In this document: positions 18,852-26,708 of the stretch, piece after piece
How positions within the stretch are numbered: the stretch's first letter is position 1
Layout of the letters: each line of letters starts with the position of its first letter
Assembly (NCBI RefSeq): GCF_900169365.1
Contig: NZ_FXZH01000022.1
Location: 1 to 63,063, forward strand
Length of the DNA: 63,063 bases
Direction: 5' to 3'
Source of the DNA: Brevibacterium sp. 239c
Lineage (GTDB): Bacteria; Actinomycetota; Actinomycetes; Actinomycetales; Brevibacteriaceae
Made by a program: the position numbers and the translations under genes
Notes under the pieces: model-generated
What the model was told of the DNA's origin: nothing
The model's database searches: none
The model's input: the letters and a program-made list of their open reading frames with translations, nothing else

Positions 18852-19481
18852 GTGAGCAGCGAAGGCGAACGAAAAGGTCAACCGCGGAAGCCGAACTTCG
18901 AGCTGAGCGCGGAGGACCTGAGATCGGTTGTGGCGTTCACCTCCGCTGCTGCCGAGGTGGTTCTCCCTCATTTCGAAATGCGATGTCCCGAAGACGGTAG
19001 GCCCCGTCAGGCCCTCACAGCTGCACTCGCCTTCGTTCATGGAGCGCCACGATCACGAGCCCAGCGGGTGAGTGCTCCGGCCGCCCATCGCGCCGGACGA
19101 GAAGCGGCATCTGAGATTGCGTTCCATGCTGCGATGGCGGCCGGAGATGCGGCTGCATCAGCGTATCTGCATCCCCTGGCCGATCCGGTACAGGTCAAAC
19201 ATATTCTGCGCGCTCCCGCGCATGCCGTTCGCGTCATCGAACTCACGGACAGCCCAGATAGGGACGTAGACTTGAGTCCCCTCCTTGAACGCTTCGCGTC
19301 GTATGCCACTTCGCAACTCAGAGATGTTCTTCGACGCTATCCGCGGATCAGCGCCACGTCGAGCCGGACCACCGAGAAGTCGAGCCTGAACAATGACCGC
19401 ACCAATCCAATCAACCGCTCCATATACGAACTCGATGCACGGCTTCGCAATGGTCCGACTGCGGCAACCGAGCAGCGATGA
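18852..19481 (+). CDS. Imm5-like putative immunity-family protein, copy 1
   Basis: 209 residues, Ala- and His-rich and helical. It shares with the next gene the pattern of a leading Leu/Val helix, the segment CPEDGRPRQALTAAL, and a His/Ala-rich run (AAHRAGREAASEIAF, then a second run of Ala repeats). This pattern is what I know from the Imm5 putative-immunity family in polymorphic toxin systems. The C-terminal 60 residues (SATSSRTTEKSSLNN) are outside it. The GTG start has TACACT ending 7 bases upstream, suggesting a leaderless message. The gene overlaps the following paralogue by 4 bases (ATGA). No toxin gene is adjacent, so the immunity role is an inference from the family only. Confidence 0.6.
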   Translation: MSSEGERKGQPRKPNFELSAEDLRSVVAFTSAAAEVVLPHFEMRCPEDGRPRQALTAALAFVHGAPRSRAQRVSAPAAHRAGREAASEIAFHAAMAAGDAAASAYLHPLADPVQVKHILRAPAHAVRVIELTDSPDRDVDLSPLLERFASYATSQLRDVLRRYPRISATSSRTTEKSSLNNDRTNPINRSIYELDARLRNGPTAATEQR

Positions 19482-19990
19482 TTCTACCTGAGGTTCGCGA
19501 CCAGTCGATGGTGACGATTCGGCGCGGTGGCACGCTGCGCGATGACGATCACCGACTGCTGGCGCTATGGGCGGCAGACTGTGCTGAGCACGTCCTGCAC
19601 CTCTTCGAAGTCCAGGCTCCCGAGGACATGCGAGTACGTGATGCTGTGACTGCCGCACGTGCCTGGGCGGAAGGGACCATGCCGATGATGCAGGCGCGTG
19701 CCGCCGGGGGCCACGCCATGGGTGCGGCCCGTCCGTTGCGGGGCGCAGCTCGATTCGCGGCCCATGCGGCCGGGCAGGCTGCCTGCGTCGCTCACGTGGC
19801 CGAACACGATCTTGGTGCAGCGGCCTACGCCATCAAAGCCGCCCGCAGTGCACACCCCGAGGACGCTGCGGCCACACGCACTGAGCGCGACTGGCAGAGA
19901 TCCCAGCTGCCCGACCAGGTCCGCCAGCTGGTCCTGTTAGATCAGCGACGACGCGACTCTATCTGCTGGTTCGTCTTCGGCACCGACTGA
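19478..19990 (+). CDS. Imm5-like putative immunity-family protein, copy 2
   Basis: 170 residues. The segment RLLALWAADCAEHVLHLFE, then APEDMRVRDAVTAARAW, and the His/Ala-rich stretch AARFAAHAAGQAACVAHVAE show a closer fit to the Imm5 pattern than the preceding gene. The ATG overlaps the stop of copy 1 (ATGA), so the two are co-translated. An ATG at 19508 would drop 10 residues and keep the domain; the coupled start was preferred. Tandem divergent copies suggest duplication followed by specialisation. The function is not known here. Confidence 0.68.
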   Translation: MILPEVRDQSMVTIRRGGTLRDDDHRLLALWAADCAEHVLHLFEVQAPEDMRVRDAVTAARAWAEGTMPMMQARAAGGHAMGAARPLRGAARFAAHAAGQAACVAHVAEHDLGAAAYAIKAARSAHPEDAAATRTERDWQRSQLPDQVRQLVLLDQRRRDSICWFVFGTD

Positions 19991-20059
19991 ACCGAATCGC
20001 CGGCGACGCGGTCCTGAAGGCTTGACGCATTGAGGTTTGAAGCTTGAAAGCTTGAAACG

Positions 20060-21907
20060 TCAGGCGCGGCGGCGGGCCAGAACGTCGTCGATGGCGCCCA
20101 TCTCGGGTGCTTTGTTGGTTCGAATCGCATTACGACCGTGTTCCAGCGGGCTGTCGTCACGGGCGGAGTCGCTGAGTTCGGGGCGGTAGCCGAGTTCAGC
20201 GGCGAACTGAGCCGCGATGTCTTCACGGCTGCGAGCCTGGGTCTCATAAGACGAGGCATCGGCCGCCTTCGACTCAGAGACCGGGTGCTCGACCTGTGGG
20301 GCATCTACATAGCTGGGCACCGGCAGTGGCGTCGGTGACCAGGCACCACGTGCCTGCAGTCGCTGCATGAACGGATCATTGACCTTGACGGTGTCGACAG
20401 TCGACGCGGTCGCCACGACGTCTTCTTCCGGTGCAGCGACATTCTCGGCCTCAGCCTCGGTCTGTGGTGCCGTCTCGACTTCTGCGGCCGAGTCCACACC
20501 CGGAGTCGATTCGGCCGCGGTGTCATTCTCCACGCGATCTGTCTCAGCCGAGTCCGTGGCTGCAGCGTGTGATTGCGAGTCCTCGGACGCCGCTTCTTCA
20601 ACGATGGGGATCGGTCCGGTGAGCAGCACCTGGCGAGTGGTGTGTCCCTCTGCAGCTTCGTTGCGGATGCGCACGAGCGGAATCTCGCCGGTGTCAGCTT
20701 CTTCCTTGATGTGCTTTGCGCTCACGTTGCGCTGCATGACGGCACGCGCCCGGGCTGCCTTCGTCGATCCTGCCGACCGTGTCTCGCTTGTCTTCGCAGC
20801 CGCAGTCTTCGCACCCGTGGCCGTCGAAGCGGCGGGTGTCGGTGCGGTGCTCGTGGTCTTTGCAGTCGTGGTCTTCGATGCAGTGTTCGCACCCTTCGCA
20901 GCCCGAGCGTCGAGATCACGGAGACGAGCCTTGATCTCGCGTTTGCGCAGGTTGAGTGTGCGCACGATGGCCAGGGAGACGATCGCGAGTCCGAGGAACA
21001 CTCCGGTCAGAGCGATATGGACGACCGAGAACATCGCGAGCACGCCTGTTACAAATACGCCCAAGGCAGAGGCGAGGAATACCAGTGCGAATCCTCGCGT
21101 CATCGCGCCCAGTGATTTCATCGACTCGTGCAGTGTCGTTGCTTTCTCAGTCATCGAATGGTCCTCATCGGCTCCGAAAGTCGGATTGGGAATCTGTGTA
21201 CCTCGTCTGTTTGTCTCTGCTGTGTCTGCGGTGATGGCTTCACCGGATCGGCTGTGCCGCGATCGCGGCTGAGCCTGTCCCGGCCGGATCGGAATCGTCC
21301 CGGAATGCTCACCGAGGTGGCTGGTGCTTGCCGAACCTCGGCCGTTCGACGAGCCCTGGCCGTTCGAACCCTGGCCGTTCGAGCCTGACTGCGACTGGTT
21401 GAACACGGCCTGGACCGCCGGGTGCACCAGCCGAATGTTGTCGGTCCTCGCCGAGGTGGCTGCCTCATGTGCACTGTGACTGAGGCTGTCGAGATAAGTG
21501 GAGTGGGATTCACCAACGGCCACGGGAAGGGAGCTGCGCTGGTGCTGCTCATCCGCCTCGGCGATGGTGGATTTCGTGTCCGTGGTCGAACTCGTGTCGG
21601 CGTGCCCGTCGATGACGGCGAACTCCGGTGTCCGCGCTGAGAGGCTGAGCGTCGGGGCGCTGGCCATCGGGGCGACGTCGGGGCGCGGGACGGTCGGTTC
21701 GATGGTGGCTGAGGAGTGGAAGACTCTCGCCCGTTCGGAGTGATCGTGGCCCGGTATCTGAGGGTCAGCGGCGATGACCTGTGCCTCTGCCGGGACTGTG
21801 TCGATCTCGACGCGGGAGAGCTCCGTCGCTGATTTGCGGATCATTGTGGGCACAACAACGACGAAGACCACGATGATGGCGATAACGACGATGATGCTGG
21901 TGTCCAC
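20060..21907 (-). CDS. sepX: SepX/GlpR-type divisome membrane protein
   Basis: 615 residues: an N-terminal membrane helix (residues 4-20), a long disordered region with an NGQGSNGQGSSNGRGS repeat near 176-191, two helices at about 270-317, a Thr/Ala-rich segment, and a C-terminal tail with the motif WSPTPLPVPSYVDAP. This architecture and the neighbouring rimJ-like and galU genes match SepX of Streptomyces and GlpR of Corynebacterium, where it works with FtsZ at the septum. The GTG start has TAGGGT ending 7 bases upstream (leaderless). Notably, the gephyrin-like partner Glp/MoeA that usually sits in this gene run is not here. Confidence 0.78.
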   Translation of the reverse strand: MDTSIIVVIAIIVVFVVVVPTMIRKSATELSRVEIDTVPAEAQVIAADPQIPGHDHSERARVFHSSATIEPTVPRPDVAPMASAPTLSLSARTPEFAVIDGHADTSSTTDTKSTIAEADEQHQRSSLPVAVGESHSTYLDSLSHSAHEAATSARTDNIRLVHPAVQAVFNQSQSGSNGQGSNGQGSSNGRGSASTSHLGEHSGTIPIRPGQAQPRSRHSRSGEAITADTAETNRRGTQIPNPTFGADEDHSMTEKATTLHESMKSLGAMTRGFALVFLASALGVFVTGVLAMFSVVHIALTGVFLGLAIVSLAIVRTLNLRKREIKARLRDLDARAAKGANTASKTTTAKTTSTAPTPAASTATGAKTAAAKTSETRSAGSTKAARARAVMQRNVSAKHIKEEADTGEIPLVRIRNEAAEGHTTRQVLLTGPIPIVEEAASEDSQSHAAATDSAETDRVENDTAAESTPGVDSAAEVETAPQTEAEAENVAAPEEDVVATASTVDTVKVNDPFMQRLQARGAWSPTPLPVPSYVDAPQVEHPVSESKAADASSYETQARSREDIAAQFAAELGYRPELSDSARDDSPLEHGRNAIRTNKAPEMGAIDDVLARRRA

Positions 21908-21981
21908 AACTGCAACCCTAGAGCGCCCGGATCAGCAACGACGTGAAGGGCTGTGGTGTGTCGGTCAAACAGGTGCTAAGT

Positions 21982-22578
21982 TCACATCTTTCTCAGGCTG
22001 TGACGGTAGGCGGCGAGGATTCCCTGAGGAACCTCCTCTGCGACCAGGGCGAAAGTGCGATGGTCACACCATCTGCCGTCGATGTGCATGTACTTCTCGC
22101 GCAGCCCCTCATCCCGCAGACCCAGCTTCTCGACCACCCGCAGGCTGGCAGTGTTCTCGGGCCGGATGTTGATCTCGATGCGGTGCAGCCCCAGCGCGAA
22201 GAGGCAGTGGTCGGCGGCCATGGCGACAGCGATGGGAGTGATGCCGCGGCCGGCGACTCGCGAATCGATCCAATAGCCGATCTGTCCGCTGAGGATGGAC
22301 CCCCAGCTGATGCTCGAAACGGTGAGCTGACCTCGGAATTCACCGCCGACCTCGATCGCCAGCGGCACCGACTGCCCCCGCTTTGCCTGCTTGTCATACA
22401 TGCGGACCATGGCCCGAAAGCCCGGGAGCTGCTGGCCGGGAATCGGCAACGTCGCGTCCCAGGGGCGGAGCCAATCCTGGTTGTACCGACGCACCTCTCG
22501 CCACTGGCTCTCGTCGTGCCGGTGCAGCGGACGCAGCACGATGTCGGACTGCTGATCAGTCAGTATGACTGGCCACAA
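21982..22578 (-). CDS. rimJ: RimJ-like GNAT N-acetyltransferase
   Basis: 198 residues. GNAT features are the IGYWIDSRVAGRGITPIAVAM loop region and the RPENTASLRVVEKLGL segment typical of RimJ/RimL enzymes that acetylate protein N-termini. The start is TTG with GGAG 8 bases upstream; no better start is available. In other actinobacteria this gene lies between glp/moeA and the SepX/GlpR gene. Here it follows galU directly, 83 bases downstream. The substrate is unproven, and a division-linked role is speculation from synteny. Confidence 0.82.
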   Translation of the reverse strand: MWPVILTDQQSDIVLRPLHRHDESQWREVRRYNQDWLRPWDATLPIPGQQLPGFRAMVRMYDKQAKRGQSVPLAIEVGGEFRGQLTVSSISWGSILSGQIGYWIDSRVAGRGITPIAVAMAADHCLFALGLHRIEINIRPENTASLRVVEKLGLRDEGLREKYMHIDGRWCDHRTFALVAEEVPQGILAAYRHSLRKM

Positions 22579-22661
22579 AGGGCGGCCTCCGCTCTCGAGT
22601 GCTCAATCAGGAATGTCATCTGGTGCGGTGATGCCAACGGCTGGGGCATTGCCACAGGCGA

Positions 22662-23564
22662 TCAGGGAAGCGTTGCCACGTATTCCTTGAGCCAGCTGTT
22701 GAGGTCAGCGCCCAGATCCTCGCGGGCGCTGGCGATCTGCACGACAGCTTTGAGGTAATCGAGCTTGTCACCCGTGTCATAGCGGGCGCCCTTGAACACG
22801 ACTCCGTAGACCCCATTGCCGCCATCCTGTTCAGCGAGGACCTGGAGGGCGTCGGTGAGCTGGATTTCGTTGCCCCGGCCCGGTTCGGTGGTCTCCAGGA
22901 CGTCGAAGATCTCCGGTGCGAGGACATAACGGCCGATGATGGCCAGATTCGATGGGGCTTCACCCTGTTCTGGCTTCTCGACCAGACCGGTGACCTTGAC
23001 GACCTCGTCATCGGAGGTGGACTCGACGGCTGCGCAGCCGTAGAGGTGGATCGCCTCGGGCGGGACTTCCATGAGCGCGACGACGCTGCCGCCGGTCTTC
23101 TCCGCAACCTCGATCATCTTCGGCAGGATCGGGCTGCGTTCGTCGATGAGGTCATCGCCGAGCAGAACCGCGAACGGCTCCTGGCCCACATGCTGGCGGC
23201 CCTTGAGCACCGCGTGGCCCAGGCCCTTCGGATCACCTTGGCGCACATAGTGGATGTCGGCAAGCTCGGAGGCGTGACGAACCGCGGCGAGCTTCTGTGT
23301 GTCGCCTTTCTTCGCCAGTGCGGCTTCGAGCCCGTCGACACGGTCGAAGTGGTCCTCCAGGGGTCGCTTGTTGCGCCCGGTGATCATGAGGAGGTCCTGG
23401 AGCCCGGCATCGGCGGCTTCTTCGACGACGTATTGGATGGCCGGTTTGTCTACGACGGGCAGCATCTCCTTGGGAGTTGCCTTGGTGGCGGGGAGGAAGC
23501 GGGTGCCCAGACCGGCCACGGGGATCACGGCCTTGCGCACTGTGCGCTGCGTTTCATCACTCAT
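22662..23564 (-). CDS. galU: UTP--glucose-1-phosphate uridylyltransferase
   Basis: 300 residues of GalU, which makes UDP-glucose for cell-envelope glycans. The nucleotide-binding signature AVIPVAGLGTRFLPATKATP, then PKEMLPVVDKPAIQY, GDDLIDE, VTGLVEKPEQGEAPSN and the GNEIQLTDA segment are all intact. The ATG at 23564 has TAAGAT ending 7 bases ahead, indicating a leaderless transcript; in-frame starts at 23573 and 23582 overlap that promoter. It is divergent from the formyltetrahydrofolate cyclo-ligase gene, as in many actinobacteria. Confidence 0.93.
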   Translation of the reverse strand: MSDETQRTVRKAVIPVAGLGTRFLPATKATPKEMLPVVDKPAIQYVVEEAADAGLQDLLMITGRNKRPLEDHFDRVDGLEAALAKKGDTQKLAAVRHASELADIHYVRQGDPKGLGHAVLKGRQHVGQEPFAVLLGDDLIDERSPILPKMIEVAEKTGGSVVALMEVPPEAIHLYGCAAVESTSDDEVVKVTGLVEKPEQGEAPSNLAIIGRYVLAPEIFDVLETTEPGRGNEIQLTDALQVLAEQDGGNGVYGVVFKGARYDTGDKLDYLKAVVQIASAREDLGADLNSWLKEYVATLP

Positions 23565-23571
23565 GTCGTTC

Positions 23572-23604
23572 ATCTTAACCACTGGAAGTGATTCCGATTA
23601 GGCT
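23572..23604. promoter_or_regulatory. divergent leaderless promoters of galU and the cyclo-ligase gene
   Basis: On the minus strand TAAGAT (23572-23577) ends 7 bases before the galU ATG. On the plus strand TAGGCT (23599-23604) ends 7 bases before a GTG. Both genes therefore seem to be transcribed from about their own start codons. Confidence 0.6.
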
Positions 23605-23611
23605 TATGGGC

Positions 23612-24262
23612 GTGGATGCAGAAACTTCAAAGGCGCAATTGCGTGCACGCATACGTTCCGAACGCGCCGCTCGGGCCGCAACGGCCCCCGAGTCGCGAGG
23701 CGTTGAGGCTGAGCCCTCGGTGGCCGAGTCCGCCTGGGCGCTGGTCGAGAGCCTGTGGCCAGATCTGGATCTCAACGGACGTTCGATGCTCGCCTATGCC
23801 GCATTGGCCGGCGAACCCGATATGGATCCGGTTGTCGACCGGTTCCTCGCCCATGGCGGAACCGTCTACCTTCCCGTTGTCACCACCGTCGGTCAGCCAC
23901 TCATGTTCGGTGCTGTCACCGAATCCATGGCAACCCTCGAGCCTCGTGGGAAATGGGGAATTCGTGAACCCTCACCCGCGTTGTCCGCCGTTGACCTCCT
24001 CGCCGAGGTGGCCCCCGACATTATGTTCATCCCCGCCCTCGGGTTCGGCCCCGAGGGCGCACGTTTGGGAAATGGCGGCGGTTTCTATGACCGCACGTTC
24101 GGCCCGCAGGGCGAGGTGCCTATGGAGAGGGAAGACCGCATGGGCTGGGTCTTCGGGGTCTGCTTCTCGACCGAGCTCGGTCTGCCCGGACTTGCCGTTG
24201 AAGCCTGGGACCTGCAGATCACCAGTGCCGTGACCGATCATGGCGTCCACTCCTTCGACTGA
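23612..24262 (+). CDS. 5-formyltetrahydrofolate cyclo-ligase family protein
   Basis: 216 residues from the GTG. The enzyme converts 5-formyl-THF to 5,10-methenyl-THF using ATP. The C-terminal active-site loop FIPALGFGPEGARLGNGGGF with YDRTF, and the middle segment KWGIREPSP, are typical; the N-terminus has basic Arg-rich helices (KAQLRARIRSERAARA). The GTG at 23612 fits the leaderless promoter; an ATG two codons earlier (23606) is the alternative. The neighbour galU is divergent. Confidence 0.85.
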   Translation: MDAETSKAQLRARIRSERAARAATAPESRGVEAEPSVAESAWALVESLWPDLDLNGRSMLAYAALAGEPDMDPVVDRFLAHGGTVYLPVVTTVGQPLMFGAVTESMATLEPRGKWGIREPSPALSAVDLLAEVAPDIMFIPALGFGPEGARLGNGGGFYDRTFGPQGEVPMEREDRMGWVFGVCFSTELGLPGLAVEAWDLQITSAVTDHGVHSFD

Positions 24263-24401
24263 ACCGAGACGCAGGTGTGGGGGTCCGCAGACGCTGGAGT
24301 GTGGGCCGCAGATGCCCACTTGCGTGTACGAGCCTGTGGACAAGATTCCGGTCGCTTGGGCTCCTCACCCCATGCGTTACTCGCGGGTGAGCGCGGTGGA
24401 C

Positions 24402-24407
24402 TATAAT
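24402..24407 (+). promoter_or_regulatory. consensus -10 element upstream of the fmdB-like gene
   Basis: A perfect TATAAT lies 24 bases before the ATG at 24432, leaving a short leader with a ribosome site. The -35 region is not well conserved. Confidence 0.55.
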
Positions 24408-24431
24408 CTTCTCGTCGAAGAAAGGTCTCGA

Positions 24432-24791
24432 ATGCCCGTTTACGCCTACGCCTGCAAGAGCTGTGGTCATGCTTTTGATATTCAGCAAGACTTCAGCGAT
24501 GACTCGCTCACGATCTGCCCCGAGTGCCAGGGACGCCTGAAGAAGGTCTTCGGCACGGTGGGGATCAGCTTCAAGGGTTCCGGCTTCTACGCCACTGACT
24601 CCCGCGCGAGCAATTCGAGCACAGTCTCCTCTTCCTCGAAATCCGATTCGTCGAGTTCTTCCAGCTCTTCGGACTCATCAGGCTCATCCAGTTCGGCAAC
24701 GGAATCGTCGAGCTTATCGGATTCGTCCTCGTCGACGTCCAGCTCACCGGCCAAGAGTGCCCCGGCGGCCAGCAGCGCTTCCGCCAACTGA
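24432..24791 (+). CDS. FmdB family zinc-ribbon protein with Ser/Asp-rich tail
   Basis: 119 residues. The first 45 residues are the FmdB zinc ribbon: MPVYAYACKSCGHAFDIQQ, then ICPECQGRLKKVFG, with four zinc-binding cysteines, followed by GISFKGSGFYATDSR. The remaining half is almost only Ser, Asp and Ala (SSSSSDSSGSSSS). Such proteins are common in actinobacteria and their role is unknown; an FmdB domain was first described as a regulator in amide use. AAAGG lies 6 bases before the ATG. The SAF-domain gene follows. Confidence 0.85.
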   Translation: MPVYAYACKSCGHAFDIQQDFSDDSLTICPECQGRLKKVFGTVGISFKGSGFYATDSRASNSSTVSSSSKSDSSSSSSSSDSSGSSSSATESSSLSDSSSSTSSSPAKSAPAASSASAN

Positions 24792-24933
24792 TTCCACCGT
24801 CCACGTTCTCGCCGGAGGTCGTGTGGATTGACCGCCCACTCATGTGCGTTTCGCCTGTGGACACAGATCAGCTGTCCACAGGCCTTGTCTGTTCCCTTGA
24901 TCCCAGCCTCTGAGCACCAGCACGCTCATAGGC

Positions 24934-25563
24934 ATGGGAATCATGCGCCGCATCAAAGACCGAGTCTCGACGTGGTCGAGGTCCTCACGGATCAAACCAC
25001 AGCGGGTCGTCGCCGCCGTCTGCTTCGCGTGTGCATGTGCGCTCGTCGTCTGGATCCTCACCCCGGATCAGGGCGGAACCGCCGTCGTCGTCGCCAACAG
25101 GAATCTGCCTCCGGGGTCTGAGCTGCGCTCGCAGGACCTGACCGTTGTCGAATTTCCGACACGGCTCGTCCCTGAAAAGGCCTTCACTTCGGTCTCGGAC
25201 GCCGATCACAAGCGCACCTCTGCAGGCTTGTCCAAGGGGTCACCCGTGACTCAGTCGGCGGTCCTCGACCAGCAGGCGTTGCCAGAGGACAGTACCGATC
25301 TCCTCATGCCCGTGCGCTTGGCCGATGACTCTTCGGCAGCGCTCCTGGAGCCGGGGCAGCGAATCCGCCTGTTCAGCTCACTCCCCGATGGGGGTTCTGA
25401 CGTAGTGGTGAAGGAAGTGACAATAGCCCGATTGGTCGACCAGGGTGACGGCATTTCTGCTGAATCAGGGCAGCTTGTCTCGGTGATATTGTCATCGAGC
25501 GATGCTGAACGGATCGCAGAATTCGCAGGGATGCCGATCAGCTTCGCAATCCTCCCCCGCTGA
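24934..25563 (+). CDS. SAF-domain membrane protein (CpaB/RcpC-like)
   Basis: 209 residues. After a basic N-terminus (MRRIKDRVSTWSRSSRIK) comes one membrane helix (VVAAVCFACACALVVWIL, about residues 26-43), then an extracellular SAF domain (VANRNLPPGSELRSQDLTVV). CpaB/RcpC proteins assist pilus assembly, but no pilus genes are in the window, so a separate role is possible. In actinobacteria a SAF gene often follows the FmdB gene. The start may be the ATG at 24934 or the ATG three codons later. It has no clear ribosome site. Confidence 0.72.
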   Translation: MGIMRRIKDRVSTWSRSSRIKPQRVVAAVCFACACALVVWILTPDQGGTAVVVANRNLPPGSELRSQDLTVVEFPTRLVPEKAFTSVSDADHKRTSAGLSKGSPVTQSAVLDQQALPEDSTDLLMPVRLADDSSAALLEPGQRIRLFSSLPDGGSDVVVKEVTIARLVDQGDGISAESGQLVSVILSSSDAERIAEFAGMPISFAILPR

Positions 25564-25700
25564 GTCAGCGCTGAATCAGCGCTGGATCACCAACCACGCC
25601 GCGCGGCCCTTACGCGGGCTGCATGCTGACTCAGCGGCGGTCTTCACCACGCGACTCAGACCCGGCGAACCGGGATTTCTTCGTGGCAGAAAGATCGCAT

Positions 25701-25717
25701 GTCTACCGCGTGTAGAC
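25701..25717. promoter_or_regulatory. inverted repeat upstream of mscL
   Basis: GTCTAC-CGCGT-GTAGAC is a perfect 6-5-6 inverted repeat, about 90 bases before the mscL start. It might be a regulator site. The rest of the 239-base gap shows nothing else certain. Confidence 0.35.
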
Positions 25718-25802
25718 GAGTTACCCGTGTGTATCATGTAATCGTAATAGAAGTGGTTCACTCCGCATTATTGTTTTCATATACGCCGAAAGGGTGCCTC
25801 TA

Positions 25803-26279
25803 ATGCTTAAAGGTTTCAGAGACTTCATTCTCCAGGGGAATGTCGTCGAACTCGCAACCGCAGTCATCATCGGCGGCGCCTTCACAGGGATCGTGACGGC
25901 TTTCTCCGATAAGGTCATCAACCCGCTGATCGCCGCCGTCGGTGGCGCAGAAGGGCCGGCACTGGCCTTCAGGGTCAAGGCGGGCGTCGAAGAGACGACA
26001 ATTGATCTGGGCGCTGTGATCACGGCCGCGATCAACTTCCTGATCGTCGCCGCCGTCGTCTACTTCATCATCATCGTCCCGATGAACAAGCTCAACGAGC
26101 TGCGCAAGCGCGGAGCCCCGGAGGAAGAAGTTCCTCCGACCACCGAGGATCTGCTCGGCGATATCCGCGAAATCCTCCGGACACAGGCGGCCACCACCGC
26201 TGGTGGTCCTGCCGAAGGTCCAGCCAGCACGGCCGGTCCATTCGACGACACCGAACCGACGGAGCCCCCACGCCACTGA
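25803..26279 (+). CDS. mscL: large-conductance mechanosensitive channel
   Basis: 158 residues. MscL is a homopentameric channel that opens under membrane tension in osmotic downshock. The N-terminal amphipathic helix MLKGFRDFILQGNVVELA, first helix TAVIIGGAFTGIVTAFSDKV, second helix INFLIVAAVVYFIIIVPMNK and the cytoplasmic helix LLGDIREIL are in the right order. The C-terminal 35 residues are a longer Gly/Pro/Glu tail than the shortest family members. The ATG at 25803 follows AAAGGG at fair spacing. It is followed by a strong terminator. Confidence 0.93.
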   Translation: MLKGFRDFILQGNVVELATAVIIGGAFTGIVTAFSDKVINPLIAAVGGAEGPALAFRVKAGVEETTIDLGAVITAAINFLIVAAVVYFIIIVPMNKLNELRKRGAPEEEVPPTTEDLLGDIREILRTQAATTAGGPAEGPASTAGPFDDTEPTEPPRH

Positions 26280-26296
26280 TTAGCGCGAGTGCGGCA

Positions 26297-26329
26297 AAGG
26301 CCCGTTTCCACTTTGGGGAAGCGGGCCTT
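26297..26329 (+). terminator. terminator after mscL
   Basis: AAGGCCCGtTTCC pairs with GGAAgCGGGCCTT (13 bp including one G-T pair), 17 bases after the mscL stop, followed by CGTCGTTCTC. Confidence 0.75.
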
Positions 26330-26365
26330 CGTCGTTCTCAAGCTCAACCGGTATCGCTCGGGTTC

Positions 26366-26430
26366 AGTCGGTGGGCGTTCGGCCTAGTCGGTAAGCGTTC
26401 AGCTCTGTTGGTGAGCGTTCGGTTCAGTCG
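26366..26430. repeat. degenerate 20-bp tandem repeat
   Basis: Three 20-base units (consensus AGTCGGTRAGCGTTCRGYTC) and the start of a fourth lie between the mscL terminator and the small gene at 26469. The unit boundaries fall at 26366, 26386, 26406 and 26426. No coding role is apparent. Confidence 0.6.
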
Positions 26431-26468
26431 CTCACTACCTCTGCAACTGACGAGTCATTGAGTACCGG

Positions 26469-26708
26469 TCACCAGTGCGGGGGCTTCTGCGATCTGTAGT
26501 AGTCCGCGCTGAAGCCTCCTTTGCCGGTCTCTGCCTCATTGCGCAGCGTGGCCCGGTACTTCCGCAGTGCCGTGTCCAGACGCGCCTTCTTCTGCTGGTC
26601 CGTCTCATGCTCTTCAGCAGGCACCTGACCGGCTGCACCTTCAGCGGGTTCTGGGTCATGTGCGTGCTCGCCCTCGGGCGGTTGTTCGCCGAGGCTGTCT
26701 TCACTCAT
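26469..26708 (-). CDS. small uncharacterised acidic protein coupled to the helicase-like gene
   Basis: 79 residues: an acidic disordered first half (HAHDPEPAEGAAGQVPAEEH), a helix (KKARLDTALRKYRATLRNEA) and a conserved-looking end, GGFSADYYRSQKPPHW. The ATG overlaps the stop of the large helicase-like gene by 8 bases (ATGAGTGA), so it is translated with it. The late motif suggests a short binding helix. Its function is unknown; a partner of the large protein is the simplest reading. Confidence 0.65.
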   Translation of the reverse strand: MSEDSLGEQPPEGEHAHDPEPAEGAAGQVPAEEHETDQQKKARLDTALRKYRATLRNEAETGKGGFSADYYRSQKPPHW

